The translations under genes were made by a program, and so were the position numbers. Shown here piece after piece: positions 8,852 to 17,004 of a stretch of DNA of 64,000 nucleotides. The number at the start of each line of letters is the position of its first letter. The first letter of the stretch is position 1. The notes below the pieces were generated by a model. The model saw only the letters and a program-made list of their open reading frames with translations, did no database searches and was not told where the DNA came from. Source of the DNA: an uncultured Propionimicrobium sp. (GTDB taxonomy: Bacteria > Actinomycetota > Actinomycetes > Propionibacteriales > Propionibacteriaceae). The stretch covers positions 30,782-94,781 of the forward strand of contig CAMIGX010000008.1 of the NCBI GenBank assembly GCA_946221385.1, read 5' to 3'.

Positions 8852-8885
8852 ACTGACGGCCGGAGCAATCGTTCCGGCCGTCAGT
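8852..8885. terminator. Bidirectional terminator hairpin after glgC
   Basis: ACTGACGGCCGGA at 8852-8864 pairs with TCCGGCCGTCAGT at 8873-8885 around an 8-nt loop: a perfect 13-bp stem. It lies between two convergent genes. No long T-run follows. Confidence 0.8.
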
Positions 8886-8920
8886 TCGTCTGTTAGGGGA
8901 TTGGTGTTGATCCGGGTCGG

Positions 8921-9586
8921 TCAGTTCTTGACGGCGACCGCCAGACCATTGCCCAGCGGAATCAGAGCTGGCGTGAACGCCGCACCCTCACCGTTCAGCA
9001 CGGCGAGTGCTTCGCGGATGATCAAGGTCTCGTCTGAATCGTCATTGGGATCGGCGACCAGGTTGTGCCACAGCGCATCATTCAGCACGACGACGCCGCC
9101 AGGTCGCAGCAGCCGCTGGGCTGCGTCAATGTATTCGACATATTCGAGCTTGTCGCCGTTGATGAACACTAAGTCGTAGGCGCTGTCGCGCAGATTGCCC
9201 AGCACTTCCAATGCGACGCCAGTGATCAGCCGATAACGCTGACTGGGGATCTCGGCAGCCTTGAAAGCTTCCCGAGCGCTTTGCTGCCAATCGGACTCAG
9301 TATCGATGCTGGTGAGCACGCCGTCAGCGGCCATACCGGCGAATAACGCGAGTCCTGAGGTGCCCGTGCCAGTGCCGACCTCGACGACGGCCTTGGCGGC
9401 CAGCGCTTTAGCCAGCATCGTCAGCAGGCTGGCTGAACCAGTGCTCAGCGTCGGCGCTCCAGCACTGATCGCGTCATCACGTGCCGAACGGACCGCGTCG
9501 CTGATCGGCGCATAGTCTTCGGCGAAATCCAGCGAGCGAGGATTGATCGGCTGCTCGTCGAGGGTCGAGAAGATGTCTGAACTCAC
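8921..9586 (-). CDS. Class I SAM-dependent O-methyltransferase
   Basis: A 221-residue Rossmann methyltransferase with VVEVGTGTGTSGLALFAG (SAM motif I), SIDTE (motif II), LVFINGDKLEYVEYIDAA and LRPGGVVVLNDALW, the layout of the caffeoyl-CoA/catechol O-methyltransferase family. It corresponds in position to mycobacterial Rv1220c, which lies beside sigE. The substrate is unknown. The GTG start is preceded by TAGGCT with a 6-nt spacer. Confidence 0.85.
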   Translation of the reverse strand: MSSDIFSTLDEQPINPRSLDFAEDYAPISDAVRSARDDAISAGAPTLSTGSASLLTMLAKALAAKAVVEVGTGTGTSGLALFAGMAADGVLTSIDTESDWQQSAREAFKAAEIPSQRYRLITGVALEVLGNLRDSAYDLVFINGDKLEYVEYIDAAQRLLRPGGVVVLNDALWHNLVADPNDDSDETLIIREALAVLNGEGAAFTPALIPLGNGLAVAVKN

Positions 9587-9592
9587 CTTTCA

Positions 9593-9598
9593 AGCCTA
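9593..9598 (-). promoter_or_regulatory. -10 element of the O-methyltransferase gene, leaderless
   Basis: TAGGCT on the minus strand is 6 nt before the GTG at 9586. Confidence 0.6.
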
Positions 9599-9793
9599 GC
9601 GCCGAGGGGTGTATTTGCGCTCGCTGCCTCGCTCCTCGACGTCGATGAACGCCCGTGGCGGCATTGGACGCGAGCGCGACGGTGGGCCATGGTGGGTGAG
9701 GAGCTGGTTGGCGAATTATCATGAGTTAGAACAATCGCTGTCCGTATCGCTGTTGCCTGGATGGCGCGATCAGTCGCAGCTTGGGAGGTCCAA

Positions 9794-10669
9794 ATGAGGC
9801 AACTTGGCCGTTTGATGACCGCTATGGTCACGCCATTTGACGCTGACGGCGCCCTGGACGTCGCCCGTGCGCGTGAGCTTGCCGCCCGACTGGTCGATGA
9901 GCAACACAATGACGCGCTGGTCATCAACGGCACGACCGGCGAAGCCCCGACCACCACCGACGCCGAAAAACTCGAGTTGATTAAGGCTGTGGTCGACGAG
10001 GTGGGCGATCGGGCGCAAATCGTCGCAGGCGTCGGCACTTTCAACACCGCGCACAGCGTTGAGTTGGCCAAAGCTAGCGCCGAGGCAGGAGCCCAAGGGC
10101 TGCTGGTCGTCACGCCGTACTATTCGCTGCCGCCGCAAGACGCCATCGTCGCTCACTTCCGCAAGGTAGCCGACGCGACTGACTTGCCGGTGATGCTTTA
10201 TGACATTCCACATCGCACTGGTCGTCCCATCGAGACCGAATCGCTGCTGAGGTTGGCTGAGCATCCGCGCATCGTCGGCGTCAAAGATGCCAAGAATGAC
10301 ATCGCTGCTTCTGCCTATGTGATGGCAAATAGCGACTTGCTGTATTGGTCGGGCGACGACGCGAAGCTGCTCGCGTTGCTGGCGGTGGGCGGCTATGGCC
10401 TGGTGGGCACGTCAACGCACTTCACTGGCGCCCGCACTGCGGAGCTGATCGAGGCGTTCTTGGCTGGCGATCAGCCGCGGGCGTTGCAGATCTTCCGCGA
10501 GCTACTGCCGGTCTACACCGGAGTCTTCGCGACGCAGGGAGTCATGCTCGTCAAGGCCGGGCTAGCCCATCAAGGTTTCCCGGTCGGTGGCGTACGCGAG
10601 CCGCTGCTAGACGCCAGCGACGAGCAGGCACGCGTCTTTGGCGCGATCTTGGACGCTGCGCGACTTTGA
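9794..10669 (+). CDS. dapA: 4-Hydroxy-tetrahydrodipicolinate synthase DapA
   Basis: A 291-residue TIM-barrel lyase condensing pyruvate with aspartate semialdehyde, the first step of diaminopimelate synthesis. It shows TAMVTPFDADG at the N-terminus, INGTTGEAPTTTDAEK, VTPYYSLPPQ, the YDIPHRTG catalytic-tyrosine region and GVKDAKND with the Schiff-base lysine. The start was set at the ATG after GGGAGG. The gene occupies the place where sigE-rseA-htrA lies in mycobacteria, between the methyltransferase and tatB. dapB is not visible next to it. Confidence 0.92.
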   Translation: MRQLGRLMTAMVTPFDADGALDVARARELAARLVDEQHNDALVINGTTGEAPTTTDAEKLELIKAVVDEVGDRAQIVAGVGTFNTAHSVELAKASAEAGAQGLLVVTPYYSLPPQDAIVAHFRKVADATDLPVMLYDIPHRTGRPIETESLLRLAEHPRIVGVKDAKNDIAASAYVMANSDLLYWSGDDAKLLALLAVGGYGLVGTSTHFTGARTAELIEAFLAGDQPRALQIFRELLPVYTGVFATQGVMLVKAGLAHQGFPVGGVREPLLDASDEQARVFGAILDAARL

Positions 10670-10783
10670 ACCTAGCCCCGGAACCGACGCCGGCTGCTCG
10701 GGCGGCGATGGGCGACGGTGCAGCTGAGCGCTGATCGATAGCGCACTGGCTTGCTGGGGAACTTAGACGTTAGGGAACTCGGG

Positions 10784-10789
10784 TAACCT
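10784..10789 (+). promoter_or_regulatory. -10 element of tatB, leaderless
   Basis: TAACCT lies 6 nt before the GTG at 10796, which supports the GTG rather than the ATG at 10805. Confidence 0.55.
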
Positions 10790-10795
10790 TGCGGG

Positions 10796-11305
10796 GTGGT
10801 CCCAATGGAGTTCTTCGGCATCGGCGCAGGGGAGTTCGTCGCGCTCGCTGTGCTGGCCGTCTTGTTCTTTGGACCCGACAAGCTGCCCGAGATTGGTCGG
10901 AAGGCTGGCCGCGTAGTCCGCTATTTGAAAAATATTGCCAATGACGCGACGACCACCATCAAATCCGAGTTGGGCCCGGAATATCAGGATCTGACTGTCG
11001 CAGATCTCAATCCCAAGGCTTTCTTGCAAAAGACGCTGCTGGCTGACGTCCAAGACGACCTGAAGGAGATCAAGTCAGATCTCGAGGGTGTCCGTAAAGA
11101 TCTCGTCACGACCGGCGCTCAGGCGACGAGCGCCGCTAGCGCCGCCCGAGATGCGTTAAACAGCGAACTCAGTTCAGCCCAAGACGCTGCTAAGACCAGT
11201 CAACTAGCTGGCGTCAGCGCAGCGATCGATCGGGTCGAAGAGAAGCTGGAGCAGGCTAGCGCCTTGGACGATCACCGCGTCCGCTTCGATCCCGAGGCCA
11301 CCTAG
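10796..11305 (+). CDS. tatB: Twin-arginine translocase subunit TatB
   Basis: A 169-residue protein: one N-terminal membrane helix (about residues 11-27), the FFGPDKLPEIGRKAGR hinge and amphipathic helix typical of TatA/TatB, then a long charged helical tail. Tail length and position next to mrp point to TatB, which with TatC binds twin-arginine signal peptides. tatA and tatC are not in the window. The GTG fits a leaderless promoter. Confidence 0.85.
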   Translation: MVPMEFFGIGAGEFVALAVLAVLFFGPDKLPEIGRKAGRVVRYLKNIANDATTTIKSELGPEYQDLTVADLNPKAFLQKTLLADVQDDLKEIKSDLEGVRKDLVTTGAQATSAASAARDALNSELSSAQDAAKTSQLAGVSAAIDRVEEKLEQASALDDHRVRFDPEAT

Positions 11306-11374
11306 TAGCGACAAGATCCCCAGCAGTTTCGGGCGCCCGATTCGCGTCCGAATGATTAACCCTGCTTGGCGCGT

Positions 11375-11404
11375 GGCGGGCCATCAGTATCCTGACGGCC
11401 CGCC
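11375..11404. terminator. Bidirectional terminator hairpin between tatB and mrp
   Basis: GGCGGGCC at 11375-11382 pairs with GGCCCGCC at 11397-11404. Inside, TCAG pairs with CTGA around a TATC loop, with one A/C mismatch between the two helices. There is no T-run, as is common in GC-rich Actinobacteria. Confidence 0.8.
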
Positions 11405-11410
11405 TGACCA

Positions 11411-12586
11411 TTAGTTGACGCCCAGATGCAGCGGCTGGCCGATCAAGGACTTACGGGTCGCGGTGATCTTGTCGGCAATCTGCGTCAAGCTCTGTGCCGC
11501 AGGACGTTCCGGGGCGGCGACGACGATCGGCAGTCCGCGTTCACCGCCGAGGGCGACCAATTCGTCCATCGGGATTTGACCGAGCAGCGGAATGTCGCGG
11601 CCTTGGCGTTCGCTCAGTTCGTCAGCGACCATCTCACCGCCGCCCGAACCGAATAGCTGGATTTGGTGGGTCTGATCGCAGTGCGGGCAGGTCGTCTCAA
11701 ACCAGCTCATGTTTTCTACGACACCCAGCACTTGCTGGTTCATCATGGCGGCCATGCTGCCTGCGCGCTCGGAAACCTCGGCCACCGAACCTTGCGGCGT
11801 GGTCACGACCAGGATTTCGCTGCCGGGCAGTTTCTGACCGATGCTCATCGGCACATCGCCAGTGCCCGGCGGCAGGTCGATCAGGAAATAGTCCAGGTCG
11901 CCCCAGTAGACGTCGCTCAAGAATTGCGTCAATGCGCGGTCCAAGATCGGGCCACGCCAGGCGATCACCTGATCTCGGGATTGCTTGAGCATGCCCATTG
12001 AGATGACGCGAACTTCGGCGACTGGTCCGTCAGCGAATTCGTAGCGCACCGGGACGGGCATGATCATGCCGTCGACGACTGTCGGCTGCTGATCTTCCAA
12101 GCCCAACAGATCCGGCACGGAGTGGCCGTAAATGTCGGCATCCAGCAGCCCGACGCTGTGGCCGAGTTTGGCCAAGGCGAGGGCTAGATTGACCGTCACC
12201 GAAGACTTGCCGACGCCACCCTTGCCGGAGGCCACAGCAATGACACGAGTCAAATTGCCAGGTTGAGCGAAGGGAATGACAGCCTCGGGCTGGTCGCCGC
12301 GCAGTTGATTTGTCAGGGCGTTGCGTTGTTCGTCATTCATTGCGCCCATGGTCAGTTTGACGTCCTTGACACCCGGCACCTGCAATAGGGCGGCGGTGAC
12401 ATCATTGTTGATGGTGTCGCGCATCGGGCAACCAGGCACGGTCAGCAAGACCGTCAGCGAGACGACGCCGTCGTCGCTGATCTGGACGTCATGGACCATG
12501 CCCAATTCAGTGATCGGACGATTGATTTCAGGGTCATTGACGCCCGCCAGCGCCGACCAAATCTGCTCTTCAAGGCTTTGATTCAC
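11411..12586 (-). CDS. mrp: Mrp/NBP35-type iron-sulfur carrier ATPase
   Basis: A 391-residue protein: an N-terminal MIP18/DUF59 domain (about residues 1-90), then a P-loop ATPase with SGKGGVGKSSVTVNLA, DADIYGHS and DLPPGTGD. A CPHC pair near residue 290 is the expected cluster site. It is thought to assemble or carry [4Fe-4S] clusters to target proteins. GTG at 12586 is chosen because TAGATT stands 7 nt upstream and family length fits; the frame is open further back. Confidence 0.9.
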   Translation of the reverse strand: MNQSLEEQIWSALAGVNDPEINRPITELGMVHDVQISDDGVVSLTVLLTVPGCPMRDTINNDVTAALLQVPGVKDVKLTMGAMNDEQRNALTNQLRGDQPEAVIPFAQPGNLTRVIAVASGKGGVGKSSVTVNLALALAKLGHSVGLLDADIYGHSVPDLLGLEDQQPTVVDGMIMPVPVRYEFADGPVAEVRVISMGMLKQSRDQVIAWRGPILDRALTQFLSDVYWGDLDYFLIDLPPGTGDVPMSIGQKLPGSEILVVTTPQGSVAEVSERAGSMAAMMNQQVLGVVENMSWFETTCPHCDQTHQIQLFGSGGGEMVADELSERQGRDIPLLGQIPMDELVALGGERGLPIVVAAPERPAAQSLTQIADKITATRKSLIGQPLHLGVN

Positions 12587-12593
12587 GTCCACT

Positions 12594-12599
12594 AATCTA
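12594..12599 (-). promoter_or_regulatory. -10 element of mrp, leaderless
   Basis: TAGATT on the minus strand is 7 nt before the GTG at 12586. Confidence 0.6.
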
Positions 12600-12779
12600 G
12601 CTGGCCTATTGAAACGGGTGTCAGCGGCACTGACGGCGCTGATCGTGCTGCGCCTGTTCTGGCTTGCTGGCAGATCCCTGATTCGTCGACAGCGAACGAA
12701 ATAGCGCAATTGTTGGCTGTTTTCCTATTATGGACATTAATTGTGACATGAATATGACTTATCTGAATAGGTGAATTAA

Positions 12780-13340
12780 ATGGCTATGAATACCTCGCAA
12801 GGTAATTTTTCGCCCCGGCAAAATTTGACTGCACCGTTTAAGTTGCAGCGTCCCGTTTCAATCGCGATTTATGACGCATATGCCGACGCGCAAAAGGCCG
12901 TCGACTATTTGTCGGATCAGAAATTCCCGGTCGAAAAGCTGGAGATCGTCGGCACTGATCTGAAATCCGTCGAAAGCGTCACCGGACGGCTCACCTGGGG
13001 CAAGGTCATCGGCTCTGCGCTGATCAATGCCGTGCTGTGGGCGGTCGGTTTCGCGCTGCTCATGATGATCTTGTTTGGCGGCGGCTTCTTCTGGAACTCA
13101 ATGCTTTGGGGATTGCTCTTCTTCGCGATCATCAATTGCCTGACCGCAGCGATGATCTATGGCGCTACCCGGGGCGAACGTGACTTCATGTCGACTTCAC
13201 GGATCGTCGCGACGCATTACGAGATTCTCGGTGAGGCAGACGTCGCCGATCAGGCACGTGCCATCATGTCTGGCGGAGCCGCTACGAGCGGCGCCACGCA
13301 GCCCGCAACCGCCCCGCACGCAGCACCCACTGAACTGTGA
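12780..13340 (+). CDS. YflT-like general stress membrane protein
   Basis: A 186-residue protein. Residues 27-65 resemble the YflT/GSP17M stress-protein domain (VSIAIYDAYADAQKAVDYLSD, VEKLEIVGTD). Two hydrophobic segments follow at about 79-102 and 108-125, then a short cytosolic part and an Ala/Thr-rich tail. Relatives in Actinobacteria lie next to mrp, as here. Function unknown. AGGTGA precedes the ATG, and the upstream 60 bp are clearly AT-rich, so a promoter is likely there. Confidence 0.8.
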   Translation: MAMNTSQGNFSPRQNLTAPFKLQRPVSIAIYDAYADAQKAVDYLSDQKFPVEKLEIVGTDLKSVESVTGRLTWGKVIGSALINAVLWAVGFALLMMILFGGGFFWNSMLWGLLFFAIINCLTAAMIYGATRGERDFMSTSRIVATHYEILGEADVADQARAIMSGGAATSGATQPATAPHAAPTEL

Positions 13341-13343
13341 TAC

Positions 13344-13410
13344 CTACAAAACAGTGATTTCTACAAAACAGTGATTTCTACAAAACAGTGATTTCTACAA
13401 AACAGGATTT
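13344..13410. repeat. 17-bp tandem repeat, nearly four copies
   Basis: CTACAAAACAGTGATTT is repeated exactly at 13344-13360, 13361-13377 and 13378-13394. A fourth copy at 13395-13410 lacks one T. The array starts 4 bp after the stop of the stress-protein gene and is AT-rich. A 17-bp period argues against coding use. Confidence 0.95.
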
Positions 13411-13466
13411 CTGCATAAGTTTGATTGATTCACTCGGCTAGCGCGCGAGCAACAGAAAACTGAAAA

Positions 13467-13502
13467 GAAAATGCCACGGCAATTAAACGCCGTGGCATTT
13501 TC
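13467..13502. terminator. Bidirectional rho-independent terminator
   Basis: GAAAATGCCACGGC at 13467-13480 pairs perfectly with GCCGTGGCATTTTC at 13489-13502 around an 8-nt loop. A-rich and T-rich flanks give a U-run on either strand. It separates the convergent stress-protein and pepP genes. Confidence 0.92.
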
Positions 13503-13519
13503 TTCAGCTGGCTAGCGAA

Positions 13520-14974
13520 TTAACCAAGCAATTTAGCCATCCAGGCCTCGATCTCGTCAGGATCTCGCGGCAACTGATCAGACAGGATTTCTGGTGCGCC
13601 GTCAGTGATGGCGATGTCGTCTTCGATCCGCACCCCGATGCCACGCAGTTCCTCAGGCACCAACAGATCGGTGGACTTGAAATAAAGGCCAGGTTCGACG
13701 GTGATCACCATGCCCGGCTGCAGTTCGCCGTCGCGATAAATCTCGCGGCGGGCTTGGGCGCAGTCGTGCACGTCCAAACCGAGGTGATGGCTGGTGCCGT
13801 GCACCATCCAACGGCGGTGCTGGCCACCCTCGGGAGATAGCGATTCTTCGGCGCTGACCGGCAGAATGCCCCACTGCTCTAGGTAGCCTGCCAAGACCTC
13901 GATGGCGGCCTTGTGCACGTCAGAGAATTTGTTGCCGGCGCGGGCGGCGTCCATGCCGGCCTGCTGGGCCGCCAGGACTGCTTCGTAGACCTTGCGCTGG
14001 GCCGGGGTGAATTTGCCATTGATCGGCAGCGTGCGAGTGACGTCAGCAGTGAACAACGAATCCAGCTCGACACCTGCGTCCATCAACAGCAGTTCACCGT
14101 CACGCACTTCGCCGTCATTGCGAATCCAGTGCAGGGTGTTCGCGTGATCGCCGGCCGCTGCGATGGTGTCATAGCCGACGGCATTGCCACGATGCCGGGC
14201 GTGCAGGCCGAAAATGCCTTCCACCCAGCGCTCGCCACGGCCATTGGCGACGGCATTAGGCAATTCGCGCACGACAGCGTCGAAACCTACCGCAGTCGCT
14301 TCGCAAGCTTGACGCATCTGGTCGAGCTCAAATTCGTCCTTGATCAAACGGAGTTCAGACAGCACCGTGGCGAATTGCTTGTCGCCTTCCTCGTTACGTC
14401 CACGCCAACTGTCGATCTTGTCAGCCAACGCTGGGTCAGTAGCGCGCAGGATGCGCGTCGGGGTGCTCTGTGCGCTGCGCTGCAAAGCCATCTCGAGTTC
14501 GTCGATGTTTGCGGTTTTGATTTGACCGAAGGCAGCCATCTCCTCGAGTGATTCGCGCTGTCCGACCCACATTTCGCCGTATTGCGGATCGGCGTAAAAC
14601 TCTGGATGCTCGCGAGGCACGCGAGGATGGAAATACAGAATGGCCTCATGACCGCCGGCAGCTGGTTCCATGACCAGCACCGCGCCAGGTTCCTTATCGG
14701 TGCCCAATCCCGTCAACCAGGTGAAAGCGGTATCTGGGCGGAAACGATACGAGCAATCGTTGTTGCGCACCTTGTAGCCACCGGCGGGGATTACCAGACG
14801 TTCGCCCGGGAATTTCTTCGACAACTGGGCACGGTGGTTGACAGCCGCCGCGGCACCGGCGGAGGGTGCCGGTGGGGTGGCGTCATAGGGCTGCCAGTCT
14901 TTACCGATGAAGGCTACGAAAGCCTCCGAGAATGGCGTCTGCCGGTTTTGCACTTTTTGGGTAGCTTCGCTCAT
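13520..14974 (-). CDS. pepP: Xaa-Pro aminopeptidase (M24B, PepP type)
   Basis: A 484-residue cytosolic metallopeptidase removing N-terminal residues before proline. It has an N-terminal creatinase-like domain, then the pita-bread fold with LLMDAGVELDSLFTADVTRT (two metal Asp), HGTSHHLGLDVHD (metal His), TVEPGLYF and GIGVRIEDDI (metal Glu). Length is usual for actinobacterial PepP. GAGGCGGAT precedes the ATG. Confidence 0.92.
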   Translation of the reverse strand: MSEATQKVQNRQTPFSEAFVAFIGKDWQPYDATPPAPSAGAAAAVNHRAQLSKKFPGERLVIPAGGYKVRNNDCSYRFRPDTAFTWLTGLGTDKEPGAVLVMEPAAGGHEAILYFHPRVPREHPEFYADPQYGEMWVGQRESLEEMAAFGQIKTANIDELEMALQRSAQSTPTRILRATDPALADKIDSWRGRNEEGDKQFATVLSELRLIKDEFELDQMRQACEATAVGFDAVVRELPNAVANGRGERWVEGIFGLHARHRGNAVGYDTIAAAGDHANTLHWIRNDGEVRDGELLLMDAGVELDSLFTADVTRTLPINGKFTPAQRKVYEAVLAAQQAGMDAARAGNKFSDVHKAAIEVLAGYLEQWGILPVSAEESLSPEGGQHRRWMVHGTSHHLGLDVHDCAQARREIYRDGELQPGMVITVEPGLYFKSTDLLVPEELRGIGVRIEDDIAITDGAPEILSDQLPRDPDEIEAWMAKLLG

Positions 14975-15117
14975 ATCCGCCTCGACTTAGATGTTGTCTA
15001 GCCATGCTACTTCGTCTGTCGCCACAGTTGGCCGGCCGATAGCTGGACGTTCGACCGTGCCAGTGACGGCGAGCAGCGATTGCCAGCTAACAGTCGATGC
15101 GCGGCAGGATGGGACAC

Positions 15118-17004
15118 ATGTGGATTTCCGAGGCGCTGCGTCAACCACCCAAGGGTGGCTGGACGATGACGATCGCCGCCTGGCTGAGAACAATCTGCCT
15201 GGCACTGGCAGCGGTGATGACCGGCGCCGGATTAGACGCGACGATCAACACTGCCTGGTCGAGTCCCGCGTGGCCATCTTGGATCATGGCAGGCTGTCTG
15301 GTCGTCATGGCGGCTTCGGCGGGTGCGGTCGCTGAAGGGCTGCTGGGCATCGTCCAAGGACGCGAGGAGCGTTCGTGGCGCGCTCGATTGATGAAGGCAT
15401 TTCTAGCCGATCGGCTGCAGCTGCCGGACGGACTCAGCGGCCAGCCAGCTAGCGCTCAGCAAGTTCGACACTCACTGGTCGAAGCCGCTGCTGCCGAAAG
15501 CGAACGGCCCGCTTCGGTGCCTGCGGGGCGTCCTAGTCAGCCAGGTGAGCGCTCAGTCGCCCATTCGGGAGGTCGCCATGGGGGCCAGGGGGGAGGTCAT
15601 CCGGGTGGTCAGCCAGGCAAGGCCGTCACTGTCGACGGTTTGATGTTGGACGCCGCGACCGAGGGTGTCGAAAAGACCGCCTTCTATCGCGCAATGTTCT
15701 TATCGCCGACCTTGGCTTCGTTCACCGCGCCGATTTTGGTCTTGGTCATCTGGATCGTGCTGATCGATGCGATCTCCGGGCTGATTGTGGTGCCATTTGT
15801 AGCCTTGGTTCCGTTGCTGATCAGCGTCGTCGGCAAGTGGTTGCGTCGCTCTACGAACGAATATCGTCGCAAACAAGCCCAGACTTCTAGCAGCTATCTA
15901 GAAATGATCGACGGCTTGGGCACGTTGACCGTCTTGGATGCAGTGCAGCGCGCCCGTGATGAATTCGCCCGTGCAGCGCGTGATGTCGCCGCGACGATCA
16001 CCAAACTGCTGAGCAGAAATCAGGCGACGATCGTCGTCAATGATCTGGTCTTTGGGCTGATCATGACCGGCAGCGCCGTCGCGCTCATCTCGTGGCGGTT
16101 CGCCAATGGCGCGATGACTACGGGGAACGCCTTCGCTGCGCTGTTAATGACGGTGCTGCTAGCTGAGCCAATTGACCGGCTTGGTCGCAATTTCTATGTC
16201 GGTCTGGGCGGCCGGGCGCGCCGTGATGGACTAGAGGAATTGTTGACCCAAGAAGGCGAGGTTGAATTCCAGCAGGCAACGTCTGCGAGCAGTGCGCCTG
16301 CTGTGCAGTTACAGGACGTCGCTGTCACGAAGGCGGGCAAGCCCATCTTGGGTGACATCAATCTAGAAATTCCGGCGGGCAGTCACGTGGCGATCGTCGG
16401 CCCGACCGGGGTGGGCAAGACGACTCTGCTGCGCGTCATCAGCGGCTTGGAAGAGCCCACCGGGAGCGTGCTCGTTGATGGCAGGGAAACCCCGGCGGCC
16501 GAGCGGCGGGCAATCAGCACTACGTTGTCGCAGCGTGCCGGCATTCTATCGACGACGATCGCAGACAACCTGCGCATCGCAGCTCCTGACGCGAGTCGCG
16601 AAGAGTTGGCGGCTGCCTGCCAGCGCGCCCATCTTGATCTTTCGGTTTTCCCTGACGGCCTGGACACCTGCGTCGGGGAGCAGGGTGCGCTGCTGTCGGG
16701 AGGTCAACGGCGCCGCATTGCGCTGGCTCGCACCTTGCTGCGTGATCGTCAGCTGCTCATCTTGGACGAGCCGACTGCAGACTTGGATCGACGCACTGAA
16801 GCGCTGGTGCGAGACACTATCCAGGAGTTGACGCGGGGCCGGACCGTCGTGCACGTCGCTCATCGGCTGAGCATGATCGGAGGCGCTGATTTGGTCGTCG
16901 TCTTGCGTGATGGGCGAATCGTTGACGTCGGCACGCCTGCTGAGCTCGCGCAGCGGCCTGGTTTCGTCCGTGACTCGTTGGCTGCCGAGGGGGCACGGGC
17001 ATGA
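15118..17004 (+). CDS. ABC exporter half-transporter, CydD-like, with a Gly/His-rich insertion
   Basis: About 628 residues: six-helix membrane domain, then an ATPase with GPTGVGKTT (Walker A), LSGGQRRRIALA (signature), LLILDEPTADLD (Walker B) and a conserved H-loop His in VVHVAHRLS. The segment after the second helix (MLDAATEGVEKTAFYRAMF) resembles the CydD subfamily, whose members with CydC export cysteine/glutathione and support cytochrome bd assembly. Residues about 125-170 are an insertion rich in Gly, His, Pro, Ser and Gln in what should be the first cytosolic loop. Start: ATG 15118 with AGGA upstream; 15097 is possible. Substrate not proven. Confidence 0.75.
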   Translation: MWISEALRQPPKGGWTMTIAAWLRTICLALAAVMTGAGLDATINTAWSSPAWPSWIMAGCLVVMAASAGAVAEGLLGIVQGREERSWRARLMKAFLADRLQLPDGLSGQPASAQQVRHSLVEAAAAESERPASVPAGRPSQPGERSVAHSGGRHGGQGGGHPGGQPGKAVTVDGLMLDAATEGVEKTAFYRAMFLSPTLASFTAPILVLVIWIVLIDAISGLIVVPFVALVPLLISVVGKWLRRSTNEYRRKQAQTSSSYLEMIDGLGTLTVLDAVQRARDEFARAARDVAATITKLLSRNQATIVVNDLVFGLIMTGSAVALISWRFANGAMTTGNAFAALLMTVLLAEPIDRLGRNFYVGLGGRARRDGLEELLTQEGEVEFQQATSASSAPAVQLQDVAVTKAGKPILGDINLEIPAGSHVAIVGPTGVGKTTLLRVISGLEEPTGSVLVDGRETPAAERRAISTTLSQRAGILSTTIADNLRIAAPDASREELAAACQRAHLDLSVFPDGLDTCVGEQGALLSGGQRRRIALARTLLRDRQLLILDEPTADLDRRTEALVRDTIQELTRGRTVVHVAHRLSMIGGADLVVVLRDGRIVDVGTPAELAQRPGFVRDSLAAEGARA

